Below, in pieces: positions 1 to 8,030 of a stretch of DNA of 30,552 nt (its first letter is position 1; each line of letters starts with the position of its first letter). Position numbers and translations under genes: made by a program. The DNA comes from Syntrophaceae bacterium UBA1163 (GTDB lineage: Bacteria; Desulfobacterota; BSN033; UBA1163): NCBI GenBank assembly GCA_002311635.1, contig DBZJ01000038.1, forward strand, positions 1 to 30,552, read 5' to 3'. Under the pieces are notes generated by a model. The model was given only the letters and a program-made list of their open reading frames with translations, searched no databases and was not told the DNA's origin.

Positions 1-344
1 TAGCTAATTTTTAGAGGAACCCTAAAGCTTTCTAATGAGCATGCAAAAGGATCTTTTTGGTTGGGCTTATATTTTGATGAACAAACAAAGGTTTTTTGAT
101 CGGATATAACAATAAATACTTCTGTATTGTTGTCGTTCCAAATGATTTGATGTGTTTTAAAGATGTTGTTATTAAGATCGGGCGGTGGAAGGTAAATAAA
201 ATAAACAGTCGTTATGTTGCTAACTCGATATATGAAAATACTTCCTTCATCAAAGCCAGATAAGGCATATCTTTGGTCAGAAAAGTCTGATTCATAATCA
301 AATCCTAAATTCGATAGATATTTTCTTATTTTTTCTTTTACCAT
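1..344 (-). CDS. Partial hypothetical protein (N-terminal 114 residues), possibly start of a DNA methylase/restriction-type protein
   Basis: An ATG at 344 opens a minus-strand frame with no stop through to base 1, so the gene continues off the left edge. The visible 114 residues begin MVKEKIRKYLSNLGF. They alternate short hydrophobic strands with polar loops, for example FIYRVSNITTVYFIYLPPP and EVFIVISDQKTFVCSSKY. That pattern recalls the N-terminal region of some N6-adenine DNA methylase or restriction proteins, but no catalytic motif lies in the visible part, so the function is a guess. The ribosome binding site is weak. The segment is AT-rich like the rest of the left element. The gene lies downstream, in transcription order, of the toxin-antitoxin pair, with a 300-base gap between them. 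Confidence 0.55.
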   Translation of the reverse strand, partial: MVKEKIRKYLSNLGFDYESDFSDQRYALSGFDEGSIFIYRVSNITTVYFIYLPPPDLNNNIFKTHQIIWNDNNTEVFIVISDQKTFVCSSKYKPNQKDPFACSLESFRVPLKIS

Positions 345-644
345 AAAGAGAGACTATTTAAAAAAGCCTTATGATTGATCTCATGGTCGGATGAAATATC
401 TTTGGACAACTTTCACTATTGATTGAACCACGATATCTCTTTACAATACAAAGAGTCAACCCGAGGGACGTAGTTGAATTCTTTCACCTATTTTTCCTTC
501 CAGAAATCTATCCACCCTCACCTTTCAATTGCTACCAACTTCTCGCAAAGAGCATAGCGCATGGAGTATAGCGTAAATTCTTTATCGTAAGCACGAGCCG
601 TAAGGGATATAAAACAAAAAAGCCCATTCGTTTTAAGGAAGCCG
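345..644. other. Gene-free stretch between antitoxin and left-edge gene
   Basis: Neither strand has a convincing frame. I see short near-repeats such as catagcgcatggagtatagcg around 550 to 580, and no clear hairpin with a T-run. Confidence 0.4.
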
Positions 645-1463
645 TTAGAGCCCGGTTAATTCGGCTGAGTCGGTATATGGAATAATTGCTCCCTTTGGCT
701 GTTTCTTCCAGATTTTTTCCTTATGGGCCGCCTCATATGCCATTCGTTCTTCAGGAAATTTCATGGCAATCCGAGTGATAATCCTTTTCTCTTCCCGGCT
801 AAGGGGTTTAGCCTCTGACTCATCAGCTTCTATGATGTCCTGGATTAAATCTTTGTAGTTATTGAGCTGAGGCCCGTAGGGGAGAGCGGCATACGTGGAT
901 CCCGTCAAGCTTTCTCCTGTTTCCCTATGTGCTACCATGTCTGCATACCACAGGTACTTCGCCGCGAAGAGCATCTTGTCATTTTTCTTAAGAATATGCT
1001 TACCCAGAACGGACTCAAATTCTTTCAGCACCAATTTTATCCTGGGGATTGAAAACTCCCGATTTCCGGTACAGCTATCTCCGGCGCTCCGACCTCCAAG
1101 AGCAATCCTGAGCGCATGGTCCATGGATTTGCTCTGGAGGGTTCCTCCCTCCCACCTCTTGATGCTGGCAATCCCGACATTCATACGCTTTGCAAGACCC
1201 TCCTGAGTTAAACCCAATCTCTTCCTCTTCTCAACGATTTCATCCCCTGTCAGCAGGTTGACTGCTTTGCGGTAAGCGTCAGCGATCGACTTCTGAATGC
1301 GTGCGGCCTGGTTGACCGTTCCTGCCTCGGCCCCGCATACCGTACATCGATACTGTTCTATCGGGACGATTACTTTAACACCACGGAAAGTCATTCTCTG
1401 TTTTGTCTTCCTCAGCACCATTTTTCCATGCCCGCTCGGGCAATCCATTCTTACTTCTTTCAT
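645..1463 (-). CDS. MqsA-like antitoxin with HTH and Panacea (DUF4065) domain
   Basis: This 272-aa protein has three parts. The first, roughly residues 1 to 45, is a YgiT/MqsA-type zinc finger. Its second knuckle is normal (YRCTVCGAE), but the first reads CPSGHG, so one ligand may be His rather than Cys. Next is an XRE-type helix-turn-helix (EKRKRLGLTQEGLAKRMNVG, then SIKRWEGG). The C-terminal part, containing KYLWYADMVAHRETG and LTGSTYAALPYGP, is a typical Panacea domain. Panacea domains are known as toxin-neutralising modules, and MqsA-type fingers pair with MqsR ribonucleases. I chose the ATG at 1463 over an upstream start at 1508 because AGAGGGA precedes it at good spacing and the toxin stop lies one base upstream. 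It probably binds the palindrome at 1843 to 1858 and represses its own operon. The call is firm at domain level. Confidence 0.85.
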   Translation of the reverse strand: MKEVRMDCPSGHGKMVLRKTKQRMTFRGVKVIVPIEQYRCTVCGAEAGTVNQAARIQKSIADAYRKAVNLLTGDEIVEKRKRLGLTQEGLAKRMNVGIASIKRWEGGTLQSKSMDHALRIALGGRSAGDSCTGNREFSIPRIKLVLKEFESVLGKHILKKNDKMLFAAKYLWYADMVAHRETGESLTGSTYAALPYGPQLNNYKDLIQDIIEADESEAKPLSREEKRIITRIAMKFPEERMAYEAAHKEKIWKKQPKGAIIPYTDSAELTGL

Positions 1464-1464
1464 T

Positions 1465-1839
1465 TTATTCCCTCTGATCTTCTTTTCGGTCCTCGTGAAG
1501 TGACACAAGCCACATCCTCCTCCCTTTAATTGTAAACTTGAGATAGACCCTGCAACCCAATGTTTTACTTAACCACCGAAACGCCAAGAGCTCGTACCCT
1601 TCTATGTCATGCTCATAAGATCGTTGCGGTGGATATTGCCCCACGTAATGGTTGGGAGTAATTTCTTCTAATAAATCGACCAGAATATACGAAATGTTTT
1701 GAAGATCAAGGCCTAATTCCAAGGCATCAGCGGCAATAACAACCGGATTCAAAATAGAAAATCAATTCTCTGATACCGCTTCCTTTGCTTGTTTTATCCT
1801 ACGGTTGATTTCTTTGTGAGAAGGCCGGTTTATAAACAT
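1465..1839 (-). pseudogene. MqsR-like toxin reading frame interrupted by an in-frame TGA
   Basis: The frame starts at ATG 1839 (MFINRPSHKEINRRIKQAKE) and meets TGA at 1764-1762. It then continues in the same frame to TAA at 1467-1465. After the stop it reads LNPVVIAADALELGLDLQ and, near the end, CRVYLKFTIKGRRMWLVSLH. These resemble the ADELGLDF and QVYLKITV segments of the MqsR mRNA interferase. The continuity across the TGA, with no frame change, suggests one ancestral protein of about 124 residues. Either the toxin is dead, or a 95-aa form is made from a TTG at 1752, or the stop is read through. No good ribosome binding site precedes the TTG. Toxin first, antitoxin second, with one base between, is the MqsRA order. 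MqsR assignment is by motif resemblance only. Confidence 0.6.
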
Positions 1840-1867
1840 TATGGTATCAATTGATACCTTTTGTCAA
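1838..1867 (-). promoter_or_regulatory. Toxin-antitoxin promoter with overlapping palindromic operator
   Basis: The minus strand has TTGACA at 1867-1862, an 18-base spacer, and CATAAT at 1843-1838. The spacer contains the perfect palindrome GGTATCAATTGATACC (1843 to 1858). The same GGTATC half-site recurs at 1975, 1986 and 2019, and inverted at 1772. A repressor bound here would block the promoter, as is usual for autoregulated toxin-antitoxin operons. The -10 box overlaps the ATG at 1839, so this promoter's transcript would begin inside the frame. Confidence 0.6.
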
Positions 1868-2253
1868 TAGAAAAATCGAGATTGAAAGAGGTAAAGTGGT
1901 GTTTATAAGGGAATTTAGGGCAAAAACGGCACTAAAGGTCCCGGAAATGGTGACAGCCGGAGTGGTAGTATAATGGTATCAAAATGGTATCGGAGGTCGG
2001 TGATCCATTCCAAAAAGGGGTATCCCTATAAGGATTTTCGGAATTATCCCGAAGATGTCTCCTGGACGTGGTTTTAACGTTTAAGGACATGGTTTGATCG
2101 TAGATTTGAAAGAAGATTGGGGAGTTTTTAATTTGCATCCTACGTCTTGGCTTTTGGTCAGCTATACCAGATCGATCTACAAGGATCAATTGACCTGAAC
2201 CGAAGTGTCTTCAGAAGATTGAAATAAAAGAAATTTCAGTGAAGGTTGAAGGT
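1868..2253. other. Non-coding stretch upstream of the toxin-antitoxin operon
   Basis: I find no gene with a credible start or family resemblance. The stretch carries extra GGTATC half-sites at 1975-1980, 1986-1991 and 2019-2024, matching the palindrome at 1843. An 85-residue minus-strand frame crosses it, but its composition looks random. Confidence 0.4.
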
Positions 2254-2298
2254 AAAAAAAGGGAATTCAAAGAGGAGGTCAATCTTTTTGAATTCCCC
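2254..2298 (-). terminator. Rho-independent terminator after the capsid gene
   Basis: A perfect 11-bp inverted repeat, GGGAATTCAAA at 2261-2271 and TTTGAATTCCC at 2287-2297, has a 15-base loop. On the minus strand it is followed by seven Ts (2260-2254). A weaker 7-bp hairpin lies at 2319-2343. Confidence 0.7.
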
Positions 2299-2360
2299 AT
2301 GGAAAAAGATTTAGAAGCCTTCCGATTTTTCACGGCTCGGAAGAAGCCGTAGAAGTTAAA

Positions 2361-3563
2361 TTAGTTGTTACCTGTTACAATATCAACACAGTTACAGAAT
2401 GACTCAGCGTGTCTTATAGCGATATCGCACATAAAATACACTACCACTCTTATCGTACCACTCTCTGCAAGGGTATAAGGATTTACGATGATATCTAAAC
2501 CCGGACCCCACTGACCTATTACAAGATCAGACCAGTTTCCGAAGATTCCAGCAGATAGGGCTGTTCCATCACCTTTGGTTAAGTTACTTGGCAATTGGTT
2601 GGAACATCCTGCAAAATATCCGTTAACCGTTTCGCCTTCCCAAACCGCAATATTTGCATACTGGAATTTTGGAGTTGCTTTTAATGTTGCTCTTGTTTGT
2701 GAGTTGAATATATAAGCTAAATTTCCAATATCCGCATTAGCATCTGCGACCTTCGACTCCATTCCAATCACTCCGGTAAGGCTCAAAGCCCCGCCATTAT
2801 CTCCAATTTCGTAAAGCAGCGTATCAGACCTTTGGAGAATTCCCTGTGGTTGAGAATCATTTCCAGTTCCGTTTAAAGCGGCACCGTCAACCGCCAGGGC
2901 AATTGCTAAGGCAAGGTCACTCTTTACCAATTGTTCGACTGAAAGAGAGGCCTGTAATGCCAACTGTCTTGTATAATCTGAGTAAGCAGCAACGGTCTTA
3001 GGACTCATTCCGACTTGACGCAAGATTGGTATACTCGGTGTAGGGGACGTTGCCTCCGGCACCCAATAAGCAGTCGCCATAGCAAGTTTTCCAGGGATAC
3101 CCACATTCCCGGTTAAACCATCCAGGATGGTCGCTCCGAGTTTCTTCACTAACATCTTATTCGTTAGAACATCGATGAAAGAGCTCCCGAGAATATCCGT
3201 CTGGACAAGGTATCCACCAGTTCCGCTAACGGCTAATTGTCTTTTTTCGCCTATCCCATAATCCAATACGTCATACGGAATGTAAATTCCTCTCGGAGGA
3301 GGAAGAGAAAACTTCCTCTGAACTTCGTCGCCCATCTCTTTTTCAAACCGACAAACTTCTTGACTATTTTGAATTCCAGCCCGCATGATATTTGTTATTT
3401 GGTACTTTTTTACTTGGGCTTCTGTCATGCCTATTCTCATATACTGTTTTTTCACCTCTTTAGGCTTTTCTTCCTTTTCAACTTGCTTTTCAACCTTTTT
3501 TGAAGTTAGGTATTTCTCCGCAAACCTCAAATTTCGTATCGTCTGGCTGATGGAAGGAAGCAT
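2361..3563 (-). CDS. HK97-family phage major capsid protein
   Basis: This 400-aa protein fits the phage_capsid (HK97 fold) family. Residues 1 to about 85 are charged and helical (KKVEKQVEKEEKPKEVKK), like a short delta or scaffold domain. The body contains NGTGNDSQPQGI at residues 231-242, a hallmark of the family, and an ending typical of it (AIRHAESF). Capsid subunits assemble into icosahedral shells. The gene is unusual in standing alone: no portal, protease, terminase or tail gene is present, and minus-strand terminators lie on both sides, at 3595-3642 and 2254-2298. The first ATG (3563) has only a distant GGAGA. Starts at residue 37 (GTG) or 42 (ATG, after GAGGTG) are possible. A satellite or decayed prophage fits better than an encapsulin, because the sequence is phage-like throughout, but that is inference. 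Confidence 0.9.
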   Translation of the reverse strand: MLPSISQTIRNLRFAEKYLTSKKVEKQVEKEEKPKEVKKQYMRIGMTEAQVKKYQITNIMRAGIQNSQEVCRFEKEMGDEVQRKFSLPPPRGIYIPYDVLDYGIGEKRQLAVSGTGGYLVQTDILGSSFIDVLTNKMLVKKLGATILDGLTGNVGIPGKLAMATAYWVPEATSPTPSIPILRQVGMSPKTVAAYSDYTRQLALQASLSVEQLVKSDLALAIALAVDGAALNGTGNDSQPQGILQRSDTLLYEIGDNGGALSLTGVIGMESKVADANADIGNLAYIFNSQTRATLKATPKFQYANIAVWEGETVNGYFAGCSNQLPSNLTKGDGTALSAGIFGNWSDLVIGQWGPGLDIIVNPYTLAESGTIRVVVYFMCDIAIRHAESFCNCVDIVTGNN

Positions 3564-3594
3564 TTCGACTTTTGACTCTCCGCCTTGCCCAAAT

Positions 3595-3642
3595 AAAAAA
3601 AGGGCGTAGGCTAAAATTTAAGTTTTTGCCCAACACCCTTTT
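3595..3642 (-). terminator. Rho-independent terminator upstream of the capsid gene
   Basis: The arms at about 3601-3612 and 3628-3641 form a GC-rich stem with one mismatch and a G-U pair. Seven bases read as Ts on the minus strand (3594 interrupts a longer run) follow the stem. It would stop transcription arriving from the HTH gene, only about 30 bases before the capsid start. Confidence 0.6.
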
Positions 3643-3825
3643 CGTCTTTCCTAACCAGGTCTAACGGTCTGGCTGTCGTGAGAGATTATTGATGCTTCCT
3701 GGTCATCCTCTGAGTCCAATGGTCTTAAAATTCAAGGTTGTTCCTGCCCTGAATATTCTTTCCACGCTTCCCTTATAGATGATTGGAGTGAATCAACTAC
3801 CCCTCACCATTCGCAGAAATCCACT

Positions 3826-4158
3826 TTATTTCTTCCCTTTCCGACGTATTTTGTAAAGCTTCTTATAGACCGATTCAACCGTCATATTCATCAATTTCGC
3901 AATTTCTATGGATGACAGTCCCATCTTCCTGTATTTAATCAACTGAATTTCCGATCCGGTAAGTTTTGGAAGTTTCTGATCCTCTGGAATTTCAGGTTCC
4001 CAAAGTGTTTGATAAGGGAGTTTATCAAGGTACTCTCCGAATGTTATCTCTTTCGAATTTAAGTTCTTCTCTTCATGCTTCAAAACAAACTCTAAATAAG
4101 GGCATGGAGCCTTACACGTCTTTCTGGCTGGACATCGACCGCATCTTCTTGAATTCAT
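3826..4158 (-). CDS. Cys-rich N-terminus plus sigma-70 region 4/LuxR-like HTH protein
   Basis: This 110-aa protein has four cysteines near its start (C6, C9, C15, C19, in CGRCPARKTCKAPC), likely a small metal-binding knuckle. It ends in a helix-turn-helix of sigma region 4 type (LTGSEIQLIKYRKMGLSSIE, then MTVESVYKKLYKIRR). It is probably a phage-type transcription regulator, although no target is known. A stop codon lies nine bases upstream in frame, so ATG 4158 is the earliest start. It has only a weak AGG, whereas a strong GGAGGTGAAAAAG lies about 25 bases further up. That site is better placed for a 21-codon leader frame starting with TTG at 4177, which ends inside this gene in another frame and could couple its translation. 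The next gene downstream is the capsid, beyond a terminator. Confidence 0.7.
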   Translation of the reverse strand: MNSRRCGRCPARKTCKAPCPYLEFVLKHEEKNLNSKEITFGEYLDKLPYQTLWEPEIPEDQKLPKLTGSEIQLIKYRKMGLSSIEIAKLMNMTVESVYKKLYKIRRKGKK

Positions 4159-4211
4159 TTTTTTCTAACCTGTTCAAATCCTTTTTCACCTCCTAAACAG
4201 GCCTTTAAGAG

Positions 4212-4271
4212 CTAAAAACATGTGTTTTTAGGCTTCTTAAGGTATTACCCCTTATCCGATTAAGGGGTAAT
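4212..4271. other. Two strong hairpins between small genes
   Basis: The first is a perfect 11-bp stem, ATTACCCCTTA (4244-4254) with TAAGGGGTAAT (4261-4271), directly after the stop of the 74-aa gene. The second is CTAAAAACA/TGTTTTTAG at 4212-4231. Neither has a clean T-run on the minus strand, so they may be processing or attenuation signals rather than simple terminators. Confidence 0.5.
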
Positions 4272-4272
4272 A

Positions 4273-4497
4273 TTACTTCTTTTCCCTCCACTCGACTAAA
4301 ACGAAGTTTCGAATCAAAGACAATGCTTCAATCACGGTGTCCTGTCGGTCAATCCCGAGTAGCTTACCAAGACGATCTATTCTCTCAAAGTAGTCGTTTT
4401 CCTTCTTGGCGGCCGCAAGCTCTCTCTCCTTATCCAAGGCAAGCACCCTGTCTTCTCTCAATTTCTTCGATTCCGCTGCTGTCATAAATCCGTCCAT
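4273..4497 (-). CDS. Small hypothetical protein, 74 aa
   Basis: I chose ATG 4497 because GGAGGTGAAAAGT precedes it, a textbook ribosome binding site. A frame extends upstream to 4611, but it overlaps the preceding gene and lacks such a site. The protein starts MDGFMTAAESKKLREDR. It is strongly helical and charged, with a likely coiled coil (ALDKERELAAAKKENDYFER) and a hydrophobic helix near the end. I do not recognise the family. It belongs to the run of small minus-strand genes after the replication module and may be a phage accessory or regulatory protein. Confidence 0.6.
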   Translation of the reverse strand: MDGFMTAAESKKLREDRVLALDKERELAAAKKENDYFERIDRLGKLLGIDRQDTVIEALSLIRNFVLVEWREKK

Positions 4498-4564
4498 ACT
4501 TTTCACCTCCATTTCTTTAAATATATAAAAACGCTGACGATGTTTATTCATCTTTTTTACCCTT

Positions 4565-4843
4565 TCACCTGTACCTGAGAATCCCCTGATAATCCTCTGG
4601 GCTTGGGCCACTTGAGATTCTCTTCTTACCTCTTATCATCTTTGGATTGATTCGTCTGGCTGATGTTGAAAATTCCAGGATAAGCTCGATCAATTCTTGG
4701 GCTTCATCCGGTGACACTTCTAACAACTCAGCGATCCTTGAAAGCCTTGCTTCCTGGTTATCAAGGTGTTGAAGGAATCTATCCCGACGTGATTTGTTTG
4801 AGTGGATTTTGTCTAACTTAGCTTTCGCTCTTTCGATATTCAT
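4565..4843 (-). CDS. Small hypothetical protein, 92 aa
   Basis: ATG 4843 is preceded by AAAAGGAGGG, which fixes the start. The protein is helical (MNIERAKAKLDKIHSNKSRR, later LLEVSPDEAQELIELILEF) and ends in a basic tail rich in Gly and Arg. No known family is recognised. The first 16 codons, with their flanking DNA, are repeated imperfectly at 5109-5147. There the frame reads MNIES and then stops, so this gene's start has been duplicated in the element. It is part of the small-gene cluster transcribed away from the presumed replication origin. Confidence 0.6.
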   Translation of the reverse strand: MNIERAKAKLDKIHSNKSRRDRFLQHLDNQEARLSRIAELLEVSPDEAQELIELILEFSTSARRINPKMIRGKKRISSGPSPEDYQGILRYR

Positions 4844-5147
4844 TGTAAATCCCTCCTTTTTCACGTATAATATTTGGGCCTGGTTAGGACTTTGCATATT
4901 CTACACTTGACCTTTATCTTGATCTTCTTTCGTTTCATTAATATTTTTAGTTATCGTGATTTCAACCCGGGTGTTTGCGAGTTCCTTGATCGTCTTCCTA
5001 AAGATATGATCAACCTTCCGTGGAAGATCACGAATCTCGTTTCCGCCATGCTCACTCCAATTTACCTTACCGTTTTCATCCCTCTCATAATACATAGTAT
5101 CCTCCTTTGTTTGAATGGATTTTGTCTAACTTAGCTTTCGATGTTCA
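4796..5147. repeat. Duplicated gene-start segment (4796-4843 and 5109-5147)
   Basis: The 32 bases at 4796-4827 recur at 5109-5140 with a single mismatch. The match resumes after a short deletion, to ATG 4843 and its counterpart near 5147. The second copy no longer encodes the protein, because a stop appears after five codons. Confidence 0.7.
4901..5095 (-). CDS. Small hypothetical protein, 64 aa
   Basis: ATG 5095 follows AAAGGAGGATACT, a strong ribosome binding site. The protein begins MYYERDENGKVNWSEHGGNE and ends with a charged tail. It has a helix near residues 28-42 (VDHIFRKTIKELANT) and no signal peptide or membrane span. No family is recognised. Its C-terminal codons lie in a 35-bp sequence repeated exactly at 5436-5470, where it is read in another frame. 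Confidence 0.6.
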   Translation of the reverse strand: MYYERDENGKVNWSEHGGNEIRDLPRKVDHIFRKTIKELANTRVEITITKNINETKEDQDKGQV

Positions 5148-5470
5148 TTGTGTTCACCCTTTCGTGATTCTCGCTCTCGCTTCTTTATCAATCGTTTGTT
5201 CCATTCATTACACTCTTCACAACTTATGTCTTTGGTACACTCCATTATCAAACGCCAATCTTTCTCTGGTCGATCTCGTTTACCTGCTTCGGGGTTCCAT
5301 TCCTTGATCTTCTTGACCCTGATCTTCTTCATCTCCTTTCCATCCTTTACTTCTAATAGTGATCTCCTTTCGTTGAATGAATTTTGAATGAATTTACTTT
5401 CTTCCATAACAAAAAATGACTCTGAGAATGACATATTGATCTTCTTTCGTTTCATTAATATTTTTAGTTA
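4919..5470. repeat. Exact 35-bp direct repeat (4919-4953 and 5436-5470)
   Basis: The two copies are identical over 35 bases, beginning TTGATCTTCTTTCGTTTC. One is inside the 64-aa gene. The other lies just before the GGTCACC cluster, at the start of the frame leading into the 68-aa gene. With the 4796/5109 repeat this suggests a local duplication followed by divergence. Confidence 0.8.
5126..5332 (-). CDS. Small Cys-containing hypothetical protein, 68 aa (or 109 aa from 5455)
   Basis: The open frame extends up to an ATG at 5455. I prefer the ATG at 5332 (MKKIRVKKIKEWNPEAGKRD), because the upstream part begins inside a duplicated repeat and GGAAAGGAG sits right before 5332, though closer than ideal. 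The protein is very basic and contains ECTKDISCEECNEW, three cysteines that could form part of a zinc site. No family is recognised. The last residues are encoded by the defective repeat copy at 5109-5147, so the original C-terminus may have been different. Confidence 0.45.
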   Translation of the reverse strand: MKKIRVKKIKEWNPEAGKRDRPEKDWRLIMECTKDISCEECNEWNKRLIKKRERESRKGEHNEHRKLS

Positions 5471-5472
5471 CT

Positions 5473-5673
5473 GGTCACCTGGTCACCATCCTATATGGAT
5501 GGAATGGTGACCACTAAGGGGGTGTGGTCACCAAATGGTCACCTTTTTGGTCACCATTCTCTTCAAATTCCTTAGGGTTTACATAAACTCTGTTCACCAA
5601 ATGGTCACCTTTTTGGTCACCTAATAAGGTGGTCACCTAATACCAAATTTTTAGAGATACAGGTGACCACCTT
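5473..5673. repeat. GGTCACC repeat cluster, candidate iteron origin
   Basis: Exact GGTCACC occurs at 5473, 5481, 5526, 5537, 5549, 5603, 5615 and 5631. A one-base variant is at 5592, and inverted GGTGACC copies are at 5506 and 5662. A 28-bp block containing three units (5528-5555) recurs exactly at 5594-5621. The arms AAGGTGGTCACCT (5626-5638) and AGGTGACCACCTT (5661-5673) form a perfect 13-bp inverted repeat. The cluster lies just after the replicative ATPase gene, a usual place for the initiator-binding repeats of a plasmid or phage origin. Origin function is inferred. Confidence 0.6.
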
Positions 5674-5683
5674 AAAACACGTC

Positions 5684-7204
5684 TTATTCATCTTCCAAAT
5701 CGTCGTCTTGGGTTGAGGAATTCAATCTCCCATTACCCTTTTCGGTAAGGTCACCATTAACGTGAAAATATCCCTGAGCCGTTAACTTGGTCTTGATCTT
5801 ACTAATGTAAGAGTGAGCTTTTTTTAAAGTCCTGGCAATATCTCTTACCCCCATCCCTTGGGCTAACAACAGGAATATCTCCTCCGAACTCTTCTTACTG
5901 GACGTGGTAAGAATCCACTCGTAAGGATTCTCTTTGGTGTTAAGCTGCCATTCCTGATCTTGAATTAGGTAGAGATATGCCCCTTCAACCCGTTTCTTCT
6001 TGAAGTGGAGGTTGAATCTACAACCATCTTCCGGTCGATAATCCTGGGGAAGAGAAAGAAGGATTGAGGTATCGATGTTATCTTCACGGCCAGAGGTTCC
6101 ACGTTGATCGCCGTTTTTTCCGGTGTGATGAAAGTAAAGGGTAAACACCCCGGACTTCTTTAAATCAAGTAACCACACATTGATTTCATCCCAATCCGAT
6201 TTCTTGTTCTCATCAATCCCGGGGCATAGTACGGAGATGTTATCCAGGCCAAGGAGCAATCCAATATCGGGGTCTTTTGCCTTTTTACAAATCTTGAAAA
6301 GTGCAGCTCGCTGGTTAGGATCGAGAAGGTTGTTGATCCTTCGACGATTGGCTGAAACATTGAATGAATCGGAAATAAGATGAAGTTTCCTTATCCTCTT
6401 TCCAGTTCGCAAAGCTATGAACCGATCTTGCATATCTCTGTGCTCGAGCTCTCCATCAACATAGACGCACGGGATAGGATTCTTAACAACCCAGTTTCCC
6501 ACAGCGGTTTCAGTGGTGACGCCATTGGCGATGGTTACACCTAAGAATGTTTTTCCCGACCCCATATGCCCGGCGATCATACTCACCGATCCCTCTTTCA
6601 ACCACGGTTCAATGATGATCTTCCTTGGTGGAAATTCAATTTTGGAAAACTCTTCAACATCAATCGCTATGTCCGTTTGATCATTAACACCCAATTCCAA
6701 AATCTTACCAATAGACTCCTGATGTTCTTTTAGACACTCCCCAGAGGAACGAATTCCCTTTTTTTGAATATCCCTAAGCGTTTTGTCGATAATTAATTTA
6801 AAATCTTGGAATTGAAGAAATGGTATAATGCTCCCTTCGTAGTAATCTTTATTCAAGTCCACGTTGAAAATCTCATCAACCAGAGCATACCAGTTTGGTA
6901 AGAGTTTTTCGTCCTTCCTATAGTCTTTGAAGTGAAGAGCAATTTCGCGTTTCAAAATATCCTGGGTGATCAATCTCCCATACTTTTCGAAATACTCATC
7001 CGCCTTTATCCAGATAGTCTCCATGATCTCATGAGGTGAATCAACGTCAACGGCTGAAAAGCTATAGGATTTGATCAAGTGTCCAAACTTCTCATAAAAT
7101 TCTTTATCCCTAACCACGAGAGCAAGAAATTTTTTGAGGTCTTCATCTGAGAAAGTTAAATTGCTCAATAAGGTGGCAATATCAGATTTCTTAATTTGTT
7201 CCAT
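5684..7204 (-). CDS. RepA/DnaB-type replicative ATPase with C-terminal HTH
   Basis: This 506-aa protein has an N-terminal helical domain (about residues 1-130) like that of DnaB helicases. A RecA-like AAA_25 core follows, with Walker A GHMGSGKT at 212-219 and a Walker B strand around GLLLGLDNIS (D321). The segment HHTGKNGDQRGTSGRED at 359-375 is characteristic of RepA-type hexameric helicases such as that of RSF1010. The C-terminus carries an HTH-like unit (GMGVRDIARTLKKAHSYISK). It is likely the element's replicative helicase or initiator. The preceding gene overlaps its start by 14 bases, implying coupled translation. The GGTCACC cluster directly follows its stop, matching an initiator-origin arrangement. 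Phage replicative ATPase is the alternative, and the two are not exclusive. Confidence 0.85.
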   Translation of the reverse strand: MEQIKKSDIATLLSNLTFSDEDLKKFLALVVRDKEFYEKFGHLIKSYSFSAVDVDSPHEIMETIWIKADEYFEKYGRLITQDILKREIALHFKDYRKDEKLLPNWYALVDEIFNVDLNKDYYEGSIIPFLQFQDFKLIIDKTLRDIQKKGIRSSGECLKEHQESIGKILELGVNDQTDIAIDVEEFSKIEFPPRKIIIEPWLKEGSVSMIAGHMGSGKTFLGVTIANGVTTETAVGNWVVKNPIPCVYVDGELEHRDMQDRFIALRTGKRIRKLHLISDSFNVSANRRRINNLLDPNQRAALFKICKKAKDPDIGLLLGLDNISVLCPGIDENKKSDWDEINVWLLDLKKSGVFTLYFHHTGKNGDQRGTSGREDNIDTSILLSLPQDYRPEDGCRFNLHFKKKRVEGAYLYLIQDQEWQLNTKENPYEWILTTSSKKSSEEIFLLLAQGMGVRDIARTLKKAHSYISKIKTKLTAQGYFHVNGDLTEKGNGRLNSSTQDDDLEDE

Positions 7205-7481
7205 TACCGATCACCACCTTTTTGATTTCGGCTTTACCAGAACTCTTGAGCTCGCCTGCCCAGCTTGTGAGATTGCGGTAAGCATCCATTAATGTCAGAG
7301 CATCAACTGAAGTTTGTCGGAGATAGAATTTCTCGATATACTCCTCAAGTTCGGGGGTATCCTTGAAATGGAAGGCAACTCGGTGATTAACGACGGTGGG
7401 AAAACTGGATTGTTTGATTCCCGCAGCCTGTAGATAGGCCACAAGAATAATGTGGTAAATTACTCGGTCTTGTGTATCCAT
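7191..7481 (-). CDS. DUF5659-like small protein, 96 aa
   Basis: The protein contains VNHRVAFHFKDTPELEEYIE followed by a short Ala/Leu helix (MDAYRNLTSWAGEL). This resembles DUF5659 proteins found near primases and helicases in phages and plasmids, whose function is unknown. ATG 7481 is preceded by AAAAGGAGACCGTT. The last 14 bases overlap the helicase gene, so the two are probably translated from one message and may act together in replication. Confidence 0.7.
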   Translation of the reverse strand: MDTQDRVIYHIILVAYLQAAGIKQSSFPTVVNHRVAFHFKDTPELEEYIEKFYLRQTSVDALTLMDAYRNLTSWAGELKSSGKAEIKKVVIGNGTN

Positions 7482-7614
7482 AACGGTCTCCTTTTAAAAC
7501 AGAATTTGTTCCTTTATCGGGAAAGGAATCTGGAACCACTAATCTAAATCTTGGATGTGATTAATCTGCGTTAATCTGAATTCATCTGGTGGGGCAATTC
7601 ATCGAAGATTCATC

Positions 7615-7746
7615 TTAACTTTTAGATCGAAGGGCTAACTCGTAGATAACGTCCAATCGATCTTCGGAATTTAATGCATCTAAAACTTGCATACCGAATG
7701 CATCAACCAACATCAATAACCTTCGAATTTTTTCTTCCCTACTCAT
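7615..7746 (-). CDS. 43-aa small protein translationally coupled to the zinc-ribbon gene
   Basis: ATG 7746 opens a frame of 43 codons ending with TAA at 7617-7615. The peptide (MSREEKIRRLLMLVDAFGMQ, then VLDALNSEDRLDVIYELALR) is a regular amphipathic helical sequence that looks selected. GAGGCGA precedes the start. The preceding zinc-ribbon gene ends at 7739, so the two genes overlap by eight bases. No family is recognised. Confidence 0.55.
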   Translation of the reverse strand: MSREEKIRRLLMLVDAFGMQVLDALNSEDRLDVIYELALRSKS

Positions 7747-7954
7747 TTTGTTCGCCTCTCAAATTCGGCTGCTGTAGCTCCTGTGTTATTTCTTGCCGAA
7801 TTTTTTCGACAAGGTTCAGATAGTAACTGGAGCCGATCCGAAACCATGTTTGTTCCTTGTTGTAGCGGATCGTTTGGCATCCTGGGCATGCTCTTGGATT
7901 CTCAACTCTCGGAACCCACTCATGGCCGCATTTTAGACACTTCAGCTTCGTCAT
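7739..7954 (-). CDS. Zinc-ribbon protein, 71 aa
   Basis: ATG 7954 follows AAGGAGGTGATTAAA, a strong site. A longer frame from 8005 lacks one. The protein opens with a zinc ribbon (CLKCGHEWVPR, then CPGC about twelve residues on) and continues with a helix (YYLNLVEKIRQEITQELQQ). Such short ribbons are common in phage and plasmid early regions as DNA-binding or adaptor proteins, but the specific role is unknown. It is the first recognisable gene of the minus-strand replication module, with an interrupted palindrome upstream at 8031-8045. Confidence 0.7.
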   Translation of the reverse strand: MTKLKCLKCGHEWVPRVENPRACPGCQTIRYNKEQTWFRIGSSYYLNLVEKIRQEITQELQQPNLRGEQNE

Positions 7955-8030
7955 TTTAATCACCTCCTTAACAATTAAACAAAGAACCGTCTTATTTTTT
8001 GACATGATGTTCGATCAAAAATAACATCCT